Shown here: in pieces, positions 7,704-16,905 of the stretch
How positions within the stretch are numbered: the first letter of the stretch is position 1
Layout: each line of letters opens with the position of its first letter
Source of the DNA: JBOFBH01 sp051657715
GTDB lineage: Bacteria; Actinomycetota; Actinomycetes; Actinomycetales; Angustibacteraceae
Reading direction: 5' to 3'
DNA length: 64,000 bases
NCBI GenBank assembly: GCA_051657715.1
Contig: JBOFLF010000017.1
Location: forward strand, 1-64,000
Notes under the pieces: generated by a model
Database searches by the model: none
What the model saw: the letters and a program-made list of their open reading frames with translations, nothing else
What the model was told of the DNA's origin: nothing
Position numbers and translations under genes: made by a program

Positions 7704-10700
7704 GTGAGCGTACGGGTTCACCGCCGTCCACCGCGACAACCACTGCCGGAGCTGCCCCGCGGCGACGTGCAGATGCAGCCGCCGCCGAACCTGCCCCGCG
7801 GCGGCAACCAGAACATGGGCCCGATGCTGATGATGCTCCCGATGATGATCGGGATGGGCGCGATGTCGTTCTCCTACATCGGCAAGGCCGGCGGTCCGAT
7901 GGTGTGGGTCTTCGGGATCCTGTTCGGCGGGATGATCATCGCGATGGTCGTGATGATGGCCCGCGGGTCGGCGGGGCAGAACAAGAAGCAGATCAACGAC
8001 GAGCGTCGGGACTACCTGCGGTACCTGGCGAACACCCGGGTGCTGGTCACCGAGACCGCGAAGCGGCAGCGGGGCGCGCTGCTGGCGGCCCAGCCCGAGC
8101 CGCAGGGGCTGGTGTCGGTGGTGACGTCGTCGCGGTTGTGGGAGCGGCAGAACGGCGACCGGGACGCGTTCCAGGTGCGGATCGGCCGCGGGCCGCAGCT
8201 GCTGGCGACCTCGTTGCAGTCGCCGCAGACCCCGCCGCTGGAGGATCTCGACCCGGTCGCGTCCACGTCGCTGCGGCACTTCATGCGGACGTACTCGACG
8301 GTGCAGGATCTGCCGGTCGCGGTCGCGGCCCGTTCGTTCGCACAGGTGGTGCTGCTGGGTGAACGGGGGGTGGCGCTGGGTCTGGCCCGGGCGCTGCTGG
8401 CGAACCTGGCGTCGTTCCACTCCCCGCAGGACCTGCGGATCGCGGTGTTGGCCGCGCCGGACCGCCAGGTCGACTGGGACTGGCTGAAGTGGCTGCCGCA
8501 CACCCAGCACCCGTTCCGGCAGGACGCGTCCGGGTGGCTGCGGCTGGTGGCCACGACCACCGGCGAGCTGGAGGATCTGCTGGACCCGGAGCCGGCGGAC
8601 CGACCACGGTTCACCGCTGGGCCGGTACCGGGCGCCAACCACCCGCAGCTGGTGATCGTGCTGGACGTGGACGGGGTGCGGCCGGGCGGTGCGCTGCTCG
8701 GCGAGGGCGGGTTGTTCGGGGTGACGCTGCTGGATGTCACCGGGTCGCTGCCGCGGCCGTCGATGGCGCCGCAGTCGGAGCTGCGGCTGGTCGTCGAGCC
8801 GGACCGGATGGGCGTTGTGGGGGAGCAGGGCCCGTCGCTGGTGGGTCGCCCGGACCAGCTGGACGAGGTGAGCGCCCGGGCGTTGGCGCAGCGGTTGTCA
8901 GCGATCCAGGTGGTGCGGGTGGCGCGGGGCACGTCCGCGCTGAACACGAACTTCGGGTTGCCGGAGCTGCTCGGCATCGGTGACCCGCGCACCCTGGACA
9001 CGGAGGTCACGTGGCGTCCCCGGTCGCCGCGGGAGCGGCTGCGGATCCCGCTCGGCCTGGACCCGGACGGCCAGCCGGTGGAGCTGGACCTGAAGGAGTC
9101 CGCGGAGGGCGGGATGGGTCCGCACGGGCTGATCATCGGCGCGACCGGGTCCGGCAAGAGCGAGCTGCTGCGCACCCTGGTGATCGGTGTGGCGGCGATG
9201 CACAGCTCACAGAACGTCAACCTGGTGCTGGTGGACTTCAAGGGCGGTGCGACGTTCGCCGGCCTTGGCACGCTGCCGCACACGTCGGCGGTGATCACGA
9301 ACCTGGCCGACGACCTGACGCTGGTCGACCGGATGAAGGACGCGCTGGAGGGCGAGCTGGTGCGCCGCCAGGAGCTGCTGAAGGCGGCCGGCAACTACGC
9401 GTCGGTGCGGGACTACGAGCGGGCCCGGGAGTCGGGCGCCGAGCTGATGCCGCTGCCGACGCTGCTGGTGATCATCGACGAGTTCAGCGAGCTGCTGACC
9501 AGCAAGCCGGACTTCATCGACGTGTTCGTGATGATCGGCCGGCTGGGTCGGAGCCTGGGCGTGCACCTGATGCTGGCGTCGCAGCGGCTGGAGGAGGGCC
9601 GGCTTCGCGGCCTGGACTCGCACCTGTCGTTCCGGATCGGGTTGCGTACGTTCTCCGCTGGGGAGTCCCGCACGGTGCTGGGGGTGCCGGATGCGTACGA
9701 GCTGCCGTCGGTGCCCGGGTCGGCGTTCCTGCGGGTGGACACCACCACGTTGATCCGGTTCAAGTCGGCGTACGTGTCGGGGGTGCTGCCCCCGCTGGGG
9801 GGGCCGGTCGGCCCGTCCGGGGACGCGAACCGGCGGATCGAGCCGTTCTCGGCGCGGTCGTCCTCCCCGGAGCTGGTCGCCGATGATGAGGAGGCGAAGG
9901 CGGAGGCGGAGGCAGCGACCGGGGTGGCGCCGGCGGTGATGGGCGACTCGGTGCTGGAGGCGATGGTGGCGCGGCTGGAGGGCCAGGGCCCGCCGGCGCA
10001 CCAGGTGTGGCTACCGCCGCTCAGCACCCCGCCGAGCCTGGACCAGGTGCTGCCGCCGCTGGGCGCGACACAGGACCGTGGCCTGTGCCCGGTGGGCTGG
10101 GGCGGCAACGGCACCCTGACCGCGGCGTTGGGCATCGTGGACAAGCCGTTCGAGCAGCGTCGGGACGTGCTGTGGGCGAACCTGGCCGGCGCGGCCGGGA
10201 ACCTGGCGGTGATCGGGGGCCCGCGCACCGGCAAGAGCACCCTGCTGCGTTCGCTGATCGCGTCGATGGCGTTGACGCACCGGCCGAGCGAGGTGCAGTT
10301 CTACTGCCTGGACTTCGGCGGCGGCGCGCTGGCCGGCCTGCGGGACCTGCCGCACGTGGGTGGGGTCGCGGACCGGCAGGACGACGAGCGTTGCCGGCGG
10401 GTGGTGGCGACGATGCTGAAGTTGTTGGCGGACCGGGAGGTGGCGTTCCGCGAGCAGGGCATCGACTCGGTGGAGGAGTTCCGTCGCCGCTGCGCCGGCA
10501 AGGGCGACGCCGAGGGGTACGGCGACGTGTTCCTGGTGGTGGACGGCTGGCTGACGTTGAAGCAGGAGTTCGAGGAGCTGGAGGAGGCGGTCGTCAACCT
10601 GGCGATCCGCGGCCTCGGGTACGGCATCCACGTGGTGGTGTCGGGCAACCGGTGGTGGGACATCCGGATGCAGGCCCGGGACGCCCTGGGCACCCGGTTC

Positions 10701-11672
10701 GAGCTGCGCCTGGGCGACCCGTCCGACTCGGAGATCGACCGCAAGGCGGCGGCGAACGTGCCGGTGGACTCCCCCGGCCGGGGCATCAACGCGCAGCGGC
10801 AGCAGTTCTTGCTGGCGTTGCCGCGGATCGACTCCAGCGCCGGCATCGACGACCTGCCGGGTGCGTTGGCCGGGTTCGTGCAGGCGGTCCGGCAGGCGTC
10901 CCCGGCGTTGGCGCCGGAGCTGGGCGTGCTGCCCCGGCACCGCCCGGCGTCCGACTTGCCGACGGATGGCCCGTTCACGTCGATCCCGATCGGCTGGGGC
11001 GAGTCGGATCTGGGCGTCCGCTCCCTGGACCTGACCGCGGAGACCCACCTGGTCGTCTACGGCGACGCCGAGTGCGGCAAGACGAACCTGCTGCGGCTGA
11101 TCCTCAACCACATCACGTCCCGCACGACGCCCGACCAGGTACGGGTGTTCGTCGCGGACTACCGCCGCACCCTGATCGACTCGGTGGACCACGAGCACGT
11201 GCTCAGCTACACCGGCTCGGAGAAGGCGCTGGCTGAGGACGTTCGGGAGCTGGTGAAGTCGTTGGAGGCGCGGCTTCCTGGCCCGGAGGTGACCGCGGAG
11301 CAGCTGCGTACCCGGTCGTGGTGGAGCGGCCCGCGGGTGCTGATGCTGGTGGACGACTACGACCTGGTCTCCGCAGCGAGCGACAACCCACTGCTGCCGC
11401 TGGTGCCGCTACTCGGCCAGTCCCGGGACATCGACTTCCACCTGATCGTGACCCGCCGGGCGGGTGGGGCTGGGCGGGCGATGTTCGACCCGGTGCTGGG
11501 GCGGATCCGAGAGCTGGGCTCTAGTGGCATGATGATGTCCGGTCCGCGGGACGAGGGCGTCCTGATCGGTGACGTGAAACCGTCGACGCAACCACCGGGT
11601 CGTGGTTGGCTGGTTCGGCGCAAAGAGGGCAAGGAGCTCATCCAGCTCGCCGCCACCATGTCCCATCAATAG
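7704..11672 (+). CDS. eccC: type VII secretion ATPase EccC (fused EccCa/EccCb)
   Basis: EccC is the FtsK/SpoIIIE-type motor that recognises and drives substrates through the ESX channel. The 1322-residue protein has two N-terminal hydrophobic segments (about residues 35-90), then three ATPase domains. P-loops are visible at about 479-486 (GATGSGKS), 838-845 (GPRTGKS) and 1120-1127 (GDAECGKT), and a Walker B VIIDEFSELL follows the first near residue 588. It is a single-chain EccC rather than the split EccCa/EccCb of ESX-1. The GTG start at 7704 has GGGGAGA upstream. Small WXG100-like genes follow, as expected for a motor next to its substrates. Confidence 0.95.
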   Translation: MSVRVHRRPPRQPLPELPRGDVQMQPPPNLPRGGNQNMGPMLMMLPMMIGMGAMSFSYIGKAGGPMVWVFGILFGGMIIAMVVMMARGSAGQNKKQINDERRDYLRYLANTRVLVTETAKRQRGALLAAQPEPQGLVSVVTSSRLWERQNGDRDAFQVRIGRGPQLLATSLQSPQTPPLEDLDPVASTSLRHFMRTYSTVQDLPVAVAARSFAQVVLLGERGVALGLARALLANLASFHSPQDLRIAVLAAPDRQVDWDWLKWLPHTQHPFRQDASGWLRLVATTTGELEDLLDPEPADRPRFTAGPVPGANHPQLVIVLDVDGVRPGGALLGEGGLFGVTLLDVTGSLPRPSMAPQSELRLVVEPDRMGVVGEQGPSLVGRPDQLDEVSARALAQRLSAIQVVRVARGTSALNTNFGLPELLGIGDPRTLDTEVTWRPRSPRERLRIPLGLDPDGQPVELDLKESAEGGMGPHGLIIGATGSGKSELLRTLVIGVAAMHSSQNVNLVLVDFKGGATFAGLGTLPHTSAVITNLADDLTLVDRMKDALEGELVRRQELLKAAGNYASVRDYERARESGAELMPLPTLLVIIDEFSELLTSKPDFIDVFVMIGRLGRSLGVHLMLASQRLEEGRLRGLDSHLSFRIGLRTFSAGESRTVLGVPDAYELPSVPGSAFLRVDTTTLIRFKSAYVSGVLPPLGGPVGPSGDANRRIEPFSARSSSPELVADDEEAKAEAEAATGVAPAVMGDSVLEAMVARLEGQGPPAHQVWLPPLSTPPSLDQVLPPLGATQDRGLCPVGWGGNGTLTAALGIVDKPFEQRRDVLWANLAGAAGNLAVIGGPRTGKSTLLRSLIASMALTHRPSEVQFYCLDFGGGALAGLRDLPHVGGVADRQDDERCRRVVATMLKLLADREVAFREQGIDSVEEFRRRCAGKGDAEGYGDVFLVVDGWLTLKQEFEELEEAVVNLAIRGLGYGIHVVVSGNRWWDIRMQARDALGTRFELRLGDPSDSEIDRKAAANVPVDSPGRGINAQRQQFLLALPRIDSSAGIDDLPGALAGFVQAVRQASPALAPELGVLPRHRPASDLPTDGPFTSIPIGWGESDLGVRSLDLTAETHLVVYGDAECGKTNLLRLILNHITSRTTPDQVRVFVADYRRTLIDSVDHEHVLSYTGSEKALAEDVRELVKSLEARLPGPEVTAEQLRTRSWWSGPRVLMLVDDYDLVSAASDNPLLPLVPLLGQSRDIDFHLIVTRRAGGAGRAMFDPVLGRIRELGSSGMMMSGPRDEGVLIGDVKPSTQPPGRGWLVRRKEGKELIQLAATMSHQ

Positions 11673-11908
11673 GTGACCATTTACTCACTCTTTGCAACCA
11701 AATTCCGCTGGGGTATATCTGCCTACCGAGTTTGGACACTTCTACCGCGCCTCGAGCGTCTTCAGCGGTTCGTATGATGCCCTTGCCGAGACGCTTGTGG
11801 CGCCAGTCTGGACCGGATCGGATGTGCCGACTCTGACGGGCTGATTTCCTCGAAGTCGTCCAGGCCGTAGCAGGAGAAGTAAATTAACGGCGACCAGGAG
11901 GAAGTCTC

Positions 11909-12241
11909 GTGTCACCTGAAACCAAGCAGAGTCTTGAGCTCGTCAAGAAATATGGTGAGACTGTCACCGCAGAGATCAACCAGATGTTGAGTGGAACTAA
12001 AGTCGCGAGAGACCAGGTCCAAGCCATTCTCTCTGGGTTCAAGGGTGCAGCAGCTAACCAGCACATCGCGATGATGCAACTTCAGATGAATGTTGCAACC
12101 GAAATAGCTCGTGACGTCAATCAATTGGCCATCAACTTCTCGACGGCGGCAGGAAAGATTCAGGATAAGGTTTTTGAAGACCAAGACCTTCTCAAGAATT
12201 TGAGCGGCAAGTTCAGTGTGCTTACTAAGACCTCGGTTTAA
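11909..12241 (+). CDS. WXG100-like small helical protein (putative T7SS substrate)
   Basis: A 110-residue, almost fully helical protein directly downstream of eccC. It has two predicted helices joined by a turn at SGFKGAAANQH (about residue 42-52), occupying the place of the WxG turn in ESAT-6/CFP-10 proteins, but the Trp is Phe. There is no clear YxxxD/E export motif at the C-terminus. The GTG start follows AGGAGGAAG. Its DNA is clearly more AT-rich than eccC. The call is from size, helical hairpin form and position; it would be missed by a strict WXG search. Confidence 0.65.
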   Translation: MSPETKQSLELVKKYGETVTAEINQMLSGTKVARDQVQAILSGFKGAAANQHIAMMQLQMNVATEIARDVNQLAINFSTAAGKIQDKVFEDQDLLKNLSGKFSVLTKTSV

Positions 12242-12301
12242 TTAATCAATTTAATATTGCCTCGAGATTGTCCGCATTTCACCGTTTCTTAGAATGGAAG
12301 T

Positions 12302-12604
12302 ATGATGACTGACGATTTTCTTGCCTACCAAAAGCAAAAACTTGCTGAAGCCGGTGAAGTCATGGGGAATAACGCAGCTAAGATGATCAATCATCTCGAG
12401 GTGATAGAGAAGGCTACCCTCGATATCTACAACGCTTCGGCGGGTGCTGTTCAGGAAGAAGCGCGCATGCTGATGCAGAAAATTAATATTCGACAGGATG
12501 AGCTAGCTGCTGTAACGAAACTTGCCGGCGCGACGACCATCAAGATCGGCGAGGACATGGACTTCCTGGATCGTCAACAGGCAGCGGGAATGGGCGCAGG
12601 ATGA
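12302..12604 (+). CDS. WXG100-like small helical protein (putative T7SS substrate)
   Basis: A 100-residue helical protein, second in the row after eccC. The sequence forms two long amphipathic helices (about 5-42 and 50-90) with a break near YNASAG, again lacking a Trp-x-Gly. Two in-frame ATGs open the gene; the second at 12305 is equally possible. It is AT-rich like the preceding gene and lies 60 bp downstream in an AT-rich spacer. The pair may form a heterodimer as ESAT-6/CFP-10 do, which is inference from arrangement. Confidence 0.62.
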   Translation: MMTDDFLAYQKQKLAEAGEVMGNNAAKMINHLEVIEKATLDIYNASAGAVQEEARMLMQKINIRQDELAAVTKLAGATTIKIGEDMDFLDRQQAAGMGAG

Positions 12605-12732
12605 AGTTATCATGACAGATTTCCATACGGAATTTAGGTTTCTTTAATTTGCCGGGAGCCGGAATCCTTGACGCTGATGGGTTTCTCCAGTCATGTCTCA
12701 GCGTCCACGTCAGCTAGGCAGGAGAGTCACCA

Positions 12733-13065
12733 GTGGCGTCATCTGGCACAGTCTCGATCCACTACCAGGCTCTGCGGGATTTTGCTGACGCGTTGGAGAA
12801 GAAGCTGGGCCAGCTGGACGTCGCCGGCAAGAAGGTGGCCGCGTTGGCCGACGAGAAGGTGCGTCTCGGGGATTTCATCGAGGCGCACCTCCTCGTGTCT
12901 CGCCATGAAGCGGCCGTGCTCGAGCTGAAGAAGCTGCTCGCTACCATCGACGATGTGATCCGGCACTCCACCGTCGCCACCCGCAAGGTCGCGCAGGTCT
13001 TCCGTGACGCCGACCAGTACCACGCGCAGCAGCTGCACTCCACCACCGGCCAGTGGAGTACCTGA
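12733..13065 (+). CDS. WXG100-like helical protein (T7SS)
   Basis: A 110-residue protein made of two helices (ALRDFADALEKKLGQLDVAG and a second from about 45 to 90), GTG start at 12733. It has no WxG motif but has the size and coiled-coil pattern of WXG100 or DUF-type T7SS partners. Its base composition returns to the high GC of the genome, unlike the two preceding genes. Its TGA overlaps the ATG of the following PPE-like gene, so the two are translationally coupled, like a PE/PPE-type pair. Confidence 0.62.
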   Translation: MASSGTVSIHYQALRDFADALEKKLGQLDVAGKKVAALADEKVRLGDFIEAHLLVSRHEAAVLELKKLLATIDDVIRHSTVATRKVAQVFRDADQYHAQQLHSTTGQWST

Positions 13066-14300
13066 TGCAGTCAGCGCTCAACCCGTACCTCCACCTGCTC
13101 CCGGGGTTCAACTCCACCACCGGCCTGCGGGCGACCATCACCCCCTTCGCCAGCCTCCCCCACGAGGAGCTGGCCCGGATGCTCGCCGCCGGGGACGTCG
13201 AGACCGTCAAGGCGGCCGGGGATCTGTGGCGCGAAGCCGCCATCCTCATGCAGGAGGCGACGGTCGAGGTCCGCAAGAGCATCGACAAGCTCGCCCAGTA
13301 CTTCCAAGGTGCCGCCGCCGAGCAGCACCGCTTCGGGGTTCTCGACATCGCCGACGGCATCGACACCGCCTCGCACACCGTGGTCGCCATCCGCGACCTG
13401 GTGCACAAGACGGCAGAGCAGCTCGACACCGCCCAGAAGGGCGTCACCAAAGCCGTCGACATCCCCAAGCTCAGCCCGGCCGCGTCCCTCATCCTCGCCG
13501 CGCGCACCGGCAACCCGACACCCGACGCGATCACCTGGTGGGAGAACGCCACCCCGCAGCAGCGCGCCGCGGTCGACGTGGAGCTTCAACGCTACGAGAA
13601 CGCCGTCGAAGCCGCCTCCGTCGGGCAGCAGGATCTCGCCACCCGGCTCACCTGGCTGGCCGGCGAGTACCTCACCACCGAGGAGACGATGCCGCACTTC
13701 CCGACGACCGCCGAGTCAACCAGGCTCCCCGACGACCTCGCGTCCGCCCAGCAGCTGGCCAACCAGCCGTGGCTGACCCAGGACGACACCGACGACAACA
13801 AGGGCCGGCCGCTGTTCAGCGACGCCTACCAGGGCGCCGCCCTCACCGCTGCCTCCGCGTACCTCGGTAAACAGGCCGGCTCCGAGTGGCTCGAGCGCCG
13901 CAAGCTCGCCAAGGACGCCGCTCTCGCTGGCCTCTCCGGTGGCGGTAGCAGCGGAGGTGGTGGGGGAGGGCTGTCATCGGGTCCGCCCACCGCGAACTCC
14001 GCGTTCAGCGGCGGATCCGGCGGTGTCGGGTCCGCCGGCGTCGGGTCCAGCGGGCTCGGCGGCGGCGCTGGCGGCACCGCCGCTGGTACCGGCATGGGAG
14101 GCATGCCGATGATGCCGCCCATGTATCCGCCGATGGGCGGACAACCAGGACCGGGCAACAACCCTCACCTAGCCGCCTGGCTGCAAGAGATCGAACCGAT
14201 CTGGGGCGGGGAATCCGTCCCCGTGACCCAAGCAGTCATTGGCGCCGCGCCAGAACAACCACCCGGCGGCCGACCACCCTGGCGCCCCTCCATCGGCTGA
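13065..14300 (+). CDS. PPE/WXG-like T7SS protein with Gly/Pro/Met-rich tail
   Basis: A 411-residue protein with a helical N-terminal ~250 residues. An apparent helical hairpin turn is visible at YFQGAAAEQH (about residue 85), similar to the W/F-x-G turn, and a later WWENATPQQRAAV motif starts another helical block. The C-terminal ~120 residues are low complexity: poly-Gly/Ser, then GMGGMPMMPPMYPP and a short conserved-looking end. I chose the ATG at 13065 (TGATG overlap with the previous gene, GGAG 6 nt upstream) over the GTG at 13053. It is probably a large T7SS substrate or chaperone-bound partner of the upstream protein. Confidence 0.65.
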   Translation: MQSALNPYLHLLPGFNSTTGLRATITPFASLPHEELARMLAAGDVETVKAAGDLWREAAILMQEATVEVRKSIDKLAQYFQGAAAEQHRFGVLDIADGIDTASHTVVAIRDLVHKTAEQLDTAQKGVTKAVDIPKLSPAASLILAARTGNPTPDAITWWENATPQQRAAVDVELQRYENAVEAASVGQQDLATRLTWLAGEYLTTEETMPHFPTTAESTRLPDDLASAQQLANQPWLTQDDTDDNKGRPLFSDAYQGAALTAASAYLGKQAGSEWLERRKLAKDAALAGLSGGGSSGGGGGGLSSGPPTANSAFSGGSGGVGSAGVGSSGLGGGAGGTAAGTGMGGMPMMPPMYPPMGGQPGPGNNPHLAAWLQEIEPIWGGESVPVTQAVIGAAPEQPPGGRPPWRPSIG

Positions 14301-14324
14301 GCCGGGCACCCGGCACCACAGGCC

Positions 14325-14365
14325 CTCGCGCCCGGGATCACTCCCGGCCCGATCCCGGGCGCGAG
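14325..14365 (+). terminator. perfect 15-bp GC-rich hairpin after the T7SS plus-strand genes
   Basis: CTCGCGCCCGGGATC at 14325-14339 pairs perfectly with GATCCCGGGCGCGAG at 14351-14365, with an 11-nt loop. It lies 25 bp after the PPE-like gene. There is no U-tract, as is common for actinobacterial terminators. It probably ends the eccC transcript. Confidence 0.6.
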
Positions 14366-14382
14366 ATCTCCCCACCCAGCCA

Positions 14383-14600
14383 CTGCACCAGGCGCGCGAG
14401 CGCGGACTGCCGCAGATCGAGTGGGAGTACGACCTCGCGCAACGCGCAGCCGACGTCCGAAGCGGAAAGCGCGCCACGGTGCCGCTTGCTGAGGTGGTGG
14501 CCGAGCTTGGCTTGGACGATTGAGCTGGATCGTGCCGAGAAGCAGCTCAAGATTTTGCCCAATGGTCGTCCTGGCACTCGACATCGAGCAGTGTTCGCGA
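14383..14600 (+). pseudogene. remnant of a RelBE-type toxin-antitoxin pair
   Basis: The frame ending at the TGA 14521-14523 encodes IEWEYDLAQRAADVRSGKRA and VPLAEVVAELGLDD, the typical C-terminus of a RelB/Phd-like antitoxin, but no start or N-terminal DNA-binding part is found. Overlapping it in another frame, from about 14513, is WTIELDRAEKQLKILP, the typical N-terminus of a RelE toxin with one residue missing, which then runs into unrelated sequence. Both genes are therefore fragments. They lie between the T7SS terminator hairpin and the convergent YbaB-like gene. Confidence 0.55.
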
Positions 14601-14662
14601 GCGTACCGATGACGCATAGCGGAGACCGACATGCAGCCGGTCCCACCCTTGCGTCAGCGAAG

Positions 14663-15079
14663 TCAGCGGTAGCCGTAGGAGGAGTCGTCCGGGCGGTGGT
14701 TGGGGGAGTCCTCCGGAGTCCAGTAGGTCACCGCGTCGCTGATCATCTGCGGGTCGTCCACCAGCGGGCCGAACTTCTCCTGGGTCAGCTGAGCCAGCTG
14801 CCGCATCGCGTCCTGGATCGCCTCCAACACCAGCGGACCTAGCCGATCAGGCCGGTACTGCTGGACGGCGTAGGGCTCGATGGTCACCCCGGTGAACCGG
14901 CCGCCGCCGTTCATCCGCACCGTCACGATGCCTCGCTCGGCCGAGCCGACGATCTCGGTAGCCAGCAGATCCTGCTGCGCGGCCTCCACCAGCTCGTTCT
15001 GTTCCCGGACCTGCTCCATCACCTTGGCGACCTCGCGGTCGATGTCGACGGAGTCCCAACCCTCGCTGATGCTGCTCAT
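14663..15079 (-). CDS. YbaB/EbfC-family (EspL-like) protein
   Basis: A 138-residue protein with the YbaB/EbfC fold: an N-terminal helix (REVAKVMEQVREQNELVEAA), a beta sheet with SAERGIVTVRMNGGGRFTGV, and a C-terminal helix. Family members bind DNA or, in ESX-1, act as EspL, which stabilises secreted factors. Its ATG overlaps the stop of the upstream MinD-like gene by 4 bp (ATGA), so they are coupled. Gene pairs of EspI-like ATPase and YbaB-like protein are known near ESX loci, which supports a secretion-linked role. Confidence 0.72.
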   Translation of the reverse strand: MSSISEGWDSVDIDREVAKVMEQVREQNELVEAAQQDLLATEIVGSAERGIVTVRMNGGGRFTGVTIEPYAVQQYRPDRLGPLVLEAIQDAMRQLAQLTQEKFGPLVDDPQMISDAVTYWTPEDSPNHRPDDSSYGYR

Positions 15080-16752
15080 CCTGTCCTCCCTCGACGGACC
15101 GACGGGTCCACGAATCCATCCGCCACCAGGGCGGCCAACTGTAGATAGGCCCGACGGGTCGGTGAGGCAAGCCTCGACAGGTCCGTCGCGTCACCCTCCG
15201 CCAGGTGCGGATCGAACGGGACGTCGACGGTCGCTCGGCACCGGGTTCCGTAGTGCGAGTGCAGCTCTGACAGGTGCACCGCCGGCCTCGGCCCCGGCGC
15301 GTTCACCACCACCACCGCGCTGCGCACCAGATCGGCGAACCCGTGCGCCTCCAACCAGTCCAGCGTGTAGTTCGCGCTGCGCGAGCCGTCCACCGCCGCG
15401 TTCATCACCAGCACCAGCTGGTCGGCCAGCTCCAGCACCGGCCCCATCGCCTCATGGGTCAGCCCGGCGCCGCAGTCCGTCAGCACCAGGCTGTAGAACC
15501 GGGTGAGGATATCCGAGGTCCGGCGGTAGTCGTGGCCACCGAACGGCAGCGACGCGAACGGGTCCAGGTCCGAGGCGACCACGTCCAACCGGGACGCCGC
15601 ATGCCCGGACATCGACCGCACGTCGACGTACCGGTGCATCGCATCGGCACTCTCCAACAGCGTCCGCACCGAGTGCCGGGGCTGGTCGCTGATCCGGTAC
15701 GCCAACGTGCCCGCATCAGGTGACGCGTCCATCGCGACCACCCGGTCCCCGCGGTGCGCGGCGAACGTGTGGCCGAGCATCACCGTCGTGGTCGTCTTGC
15801 CGGAGCCACCCTTGAGAGACATCACCACCACGCTGCGGCAGCCGGCGATCGGCATCCGGACCCGAGCCAACAGATCTCGCTCGACCCGCTCGTCCTTCCC
15901 CGGAGCCAACTCCACCGCGCCGAAGGTGGCCTGACGCACCGCACGCCGCCACCCCCGGCTCGCCTTCGGCGGGTGCCGGTGAGCCGCTCGACGCGGCTGA
16001 TACGAACCTGCCCCGCTCGGCAATCCACCCGTCGCCGGACCAGCGGGCGCTGACCCAGCCGCTGTCGGACCAGCCGCGATCCCTGGGTCGATCAGGCCTG
16101 GGCCTGAAGCCGTCGCTCCGTACCACGCCCCTGGATCAGGCGCCGCGGGAGCACCCGCTGGAACTCCCGGGCTCAACGCGGCTTCCACTCCTTGAGGCAG
16201 GCCCACCCCGTTCGGCCCGCCCATGAGCGGCGGGACCGCGGCCGGCGGCATACCCGCTGCCCCGTTCAGTGTCACGTTCCCAAACGATGGCGCAGCCGCT
16301 GCGGGCGGTCCTTCACCACCAGCCGGCGGGTAGCTCGTCGGGAAGGTCGGGTAACCAGCCGCCGGAGGAGGAGCCGGAACAGGAGGGGCAGGAGGAGCGG
16401 GAGCCTGCTCGCTCGCCAGGAACCCACTACCGAGACGCTGGCAGCGGGCTACCAAGTCGGACACCGGGTCGTCCATCCTCGGCGGGCCGTCAGCAGCGAC
16501 CGCCCGGAGCACGGACTCCGGCATCATCCTGCGCTGCCCGACCAACGGCTCGGTAGCGGCAAACAAAGCTCGGGACTGCAAGATCGCCAACCGATGCTGC
16601 GGGTACTCGCCGGCGAGCAGGAGGACGGCGCGCTGCACCGGGTCGAGCTCGCGGCGAGATGGCTCCGGCGGGAGCGGCGTCGGGACGTCCGACCCCTGCG
16701 TCGGAACGACGGGATGCTGCCACCCAGGAACGGAGGCGACAGGATCAGACAC
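15076..16752 (-). CDS. EspI-like MinD/ParA-type ATPase
   Basis: A 558-residue protein with a helical N-terminal ~120 residues, a Pro/Ala/Gly-rich linker (about 130-290) and a C-terminal MinD/ParA ATPase. The deviant Walker A KGGSGKTTTTV is at about 313-320, followed by VVAMDASPDAGTLAYR and VLTDCGAGL, the expected Walker A' and B regions. This layout matches EspI of ESX-1, an ATP-binding regulator of secretion. The GTG at 16752 is chosen over the upstream ATG at 16851 because of the GAAGGG 7 nt upstream and because the extra 33 residues look like untranslated leader. It is coupled to the YbaB-like gene. Confidence 0.75.
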   Translation of the reverse strand: MSDPVASVPGWQHPVVPTQGSDVPTPLPPEPSRRELDPVQRAVLLLAGEYPQHRLAILQSRALFAATEPLVGQRRMMPESVLRAVAADGPPRMDDPVSDLVARCQRLGSGFLASEQAPAPPAPPVPAPPPAAGYPTFPTSYPPAGGEGPPAAAAPSFGNVTLNGAAGMPPAAVPPLMGGPNGVGLPQGVEAALSPGVPAGAPAAPDPGAWYGATASGPGLIDPGIAAGPTAAGSAPAGPATGGLPSGAGSYQPRRAAHRHPPKASRGWRRAVRQATFGAVELAPGKDERVERDLLARVRMPIAGCRSVVVMSLKGGSGKTTTTVMLGHTFAAHRGDRVVAMDASPDAGTLAYRISDQPRHSVRTLLESADAMHRYVDVRSMSGHAASRLDVVASDLDPFASLPFGGHDYRRTSDILTRFYSLVLTDCGAGLTHEAMGPVLELADQLVLVMNAAVDGSRSANYTLDWLEAHGFADLVRSAVVVVNAPGPRPAVHLSELHSHYGTRCRATVDVPFDPHLAEGDATDLSRLASPTRRAYLQLAALVADGFVDPSVRRGRTG

Positions 16753-16905
16753 CTCGAAGCCCTTCAGGGACAGGATGACGGGGGACCCGGCGTCCCCCGT
16801 CGCCGACGATAAGCAACACGACCGTTCGACCCACAGGGCCAAACTGCCCACCAGGCTGCCATGACGCGGCGTCCAGCGTCCGGGAGTTGGCCGGATTCAT
16901 CGGCA

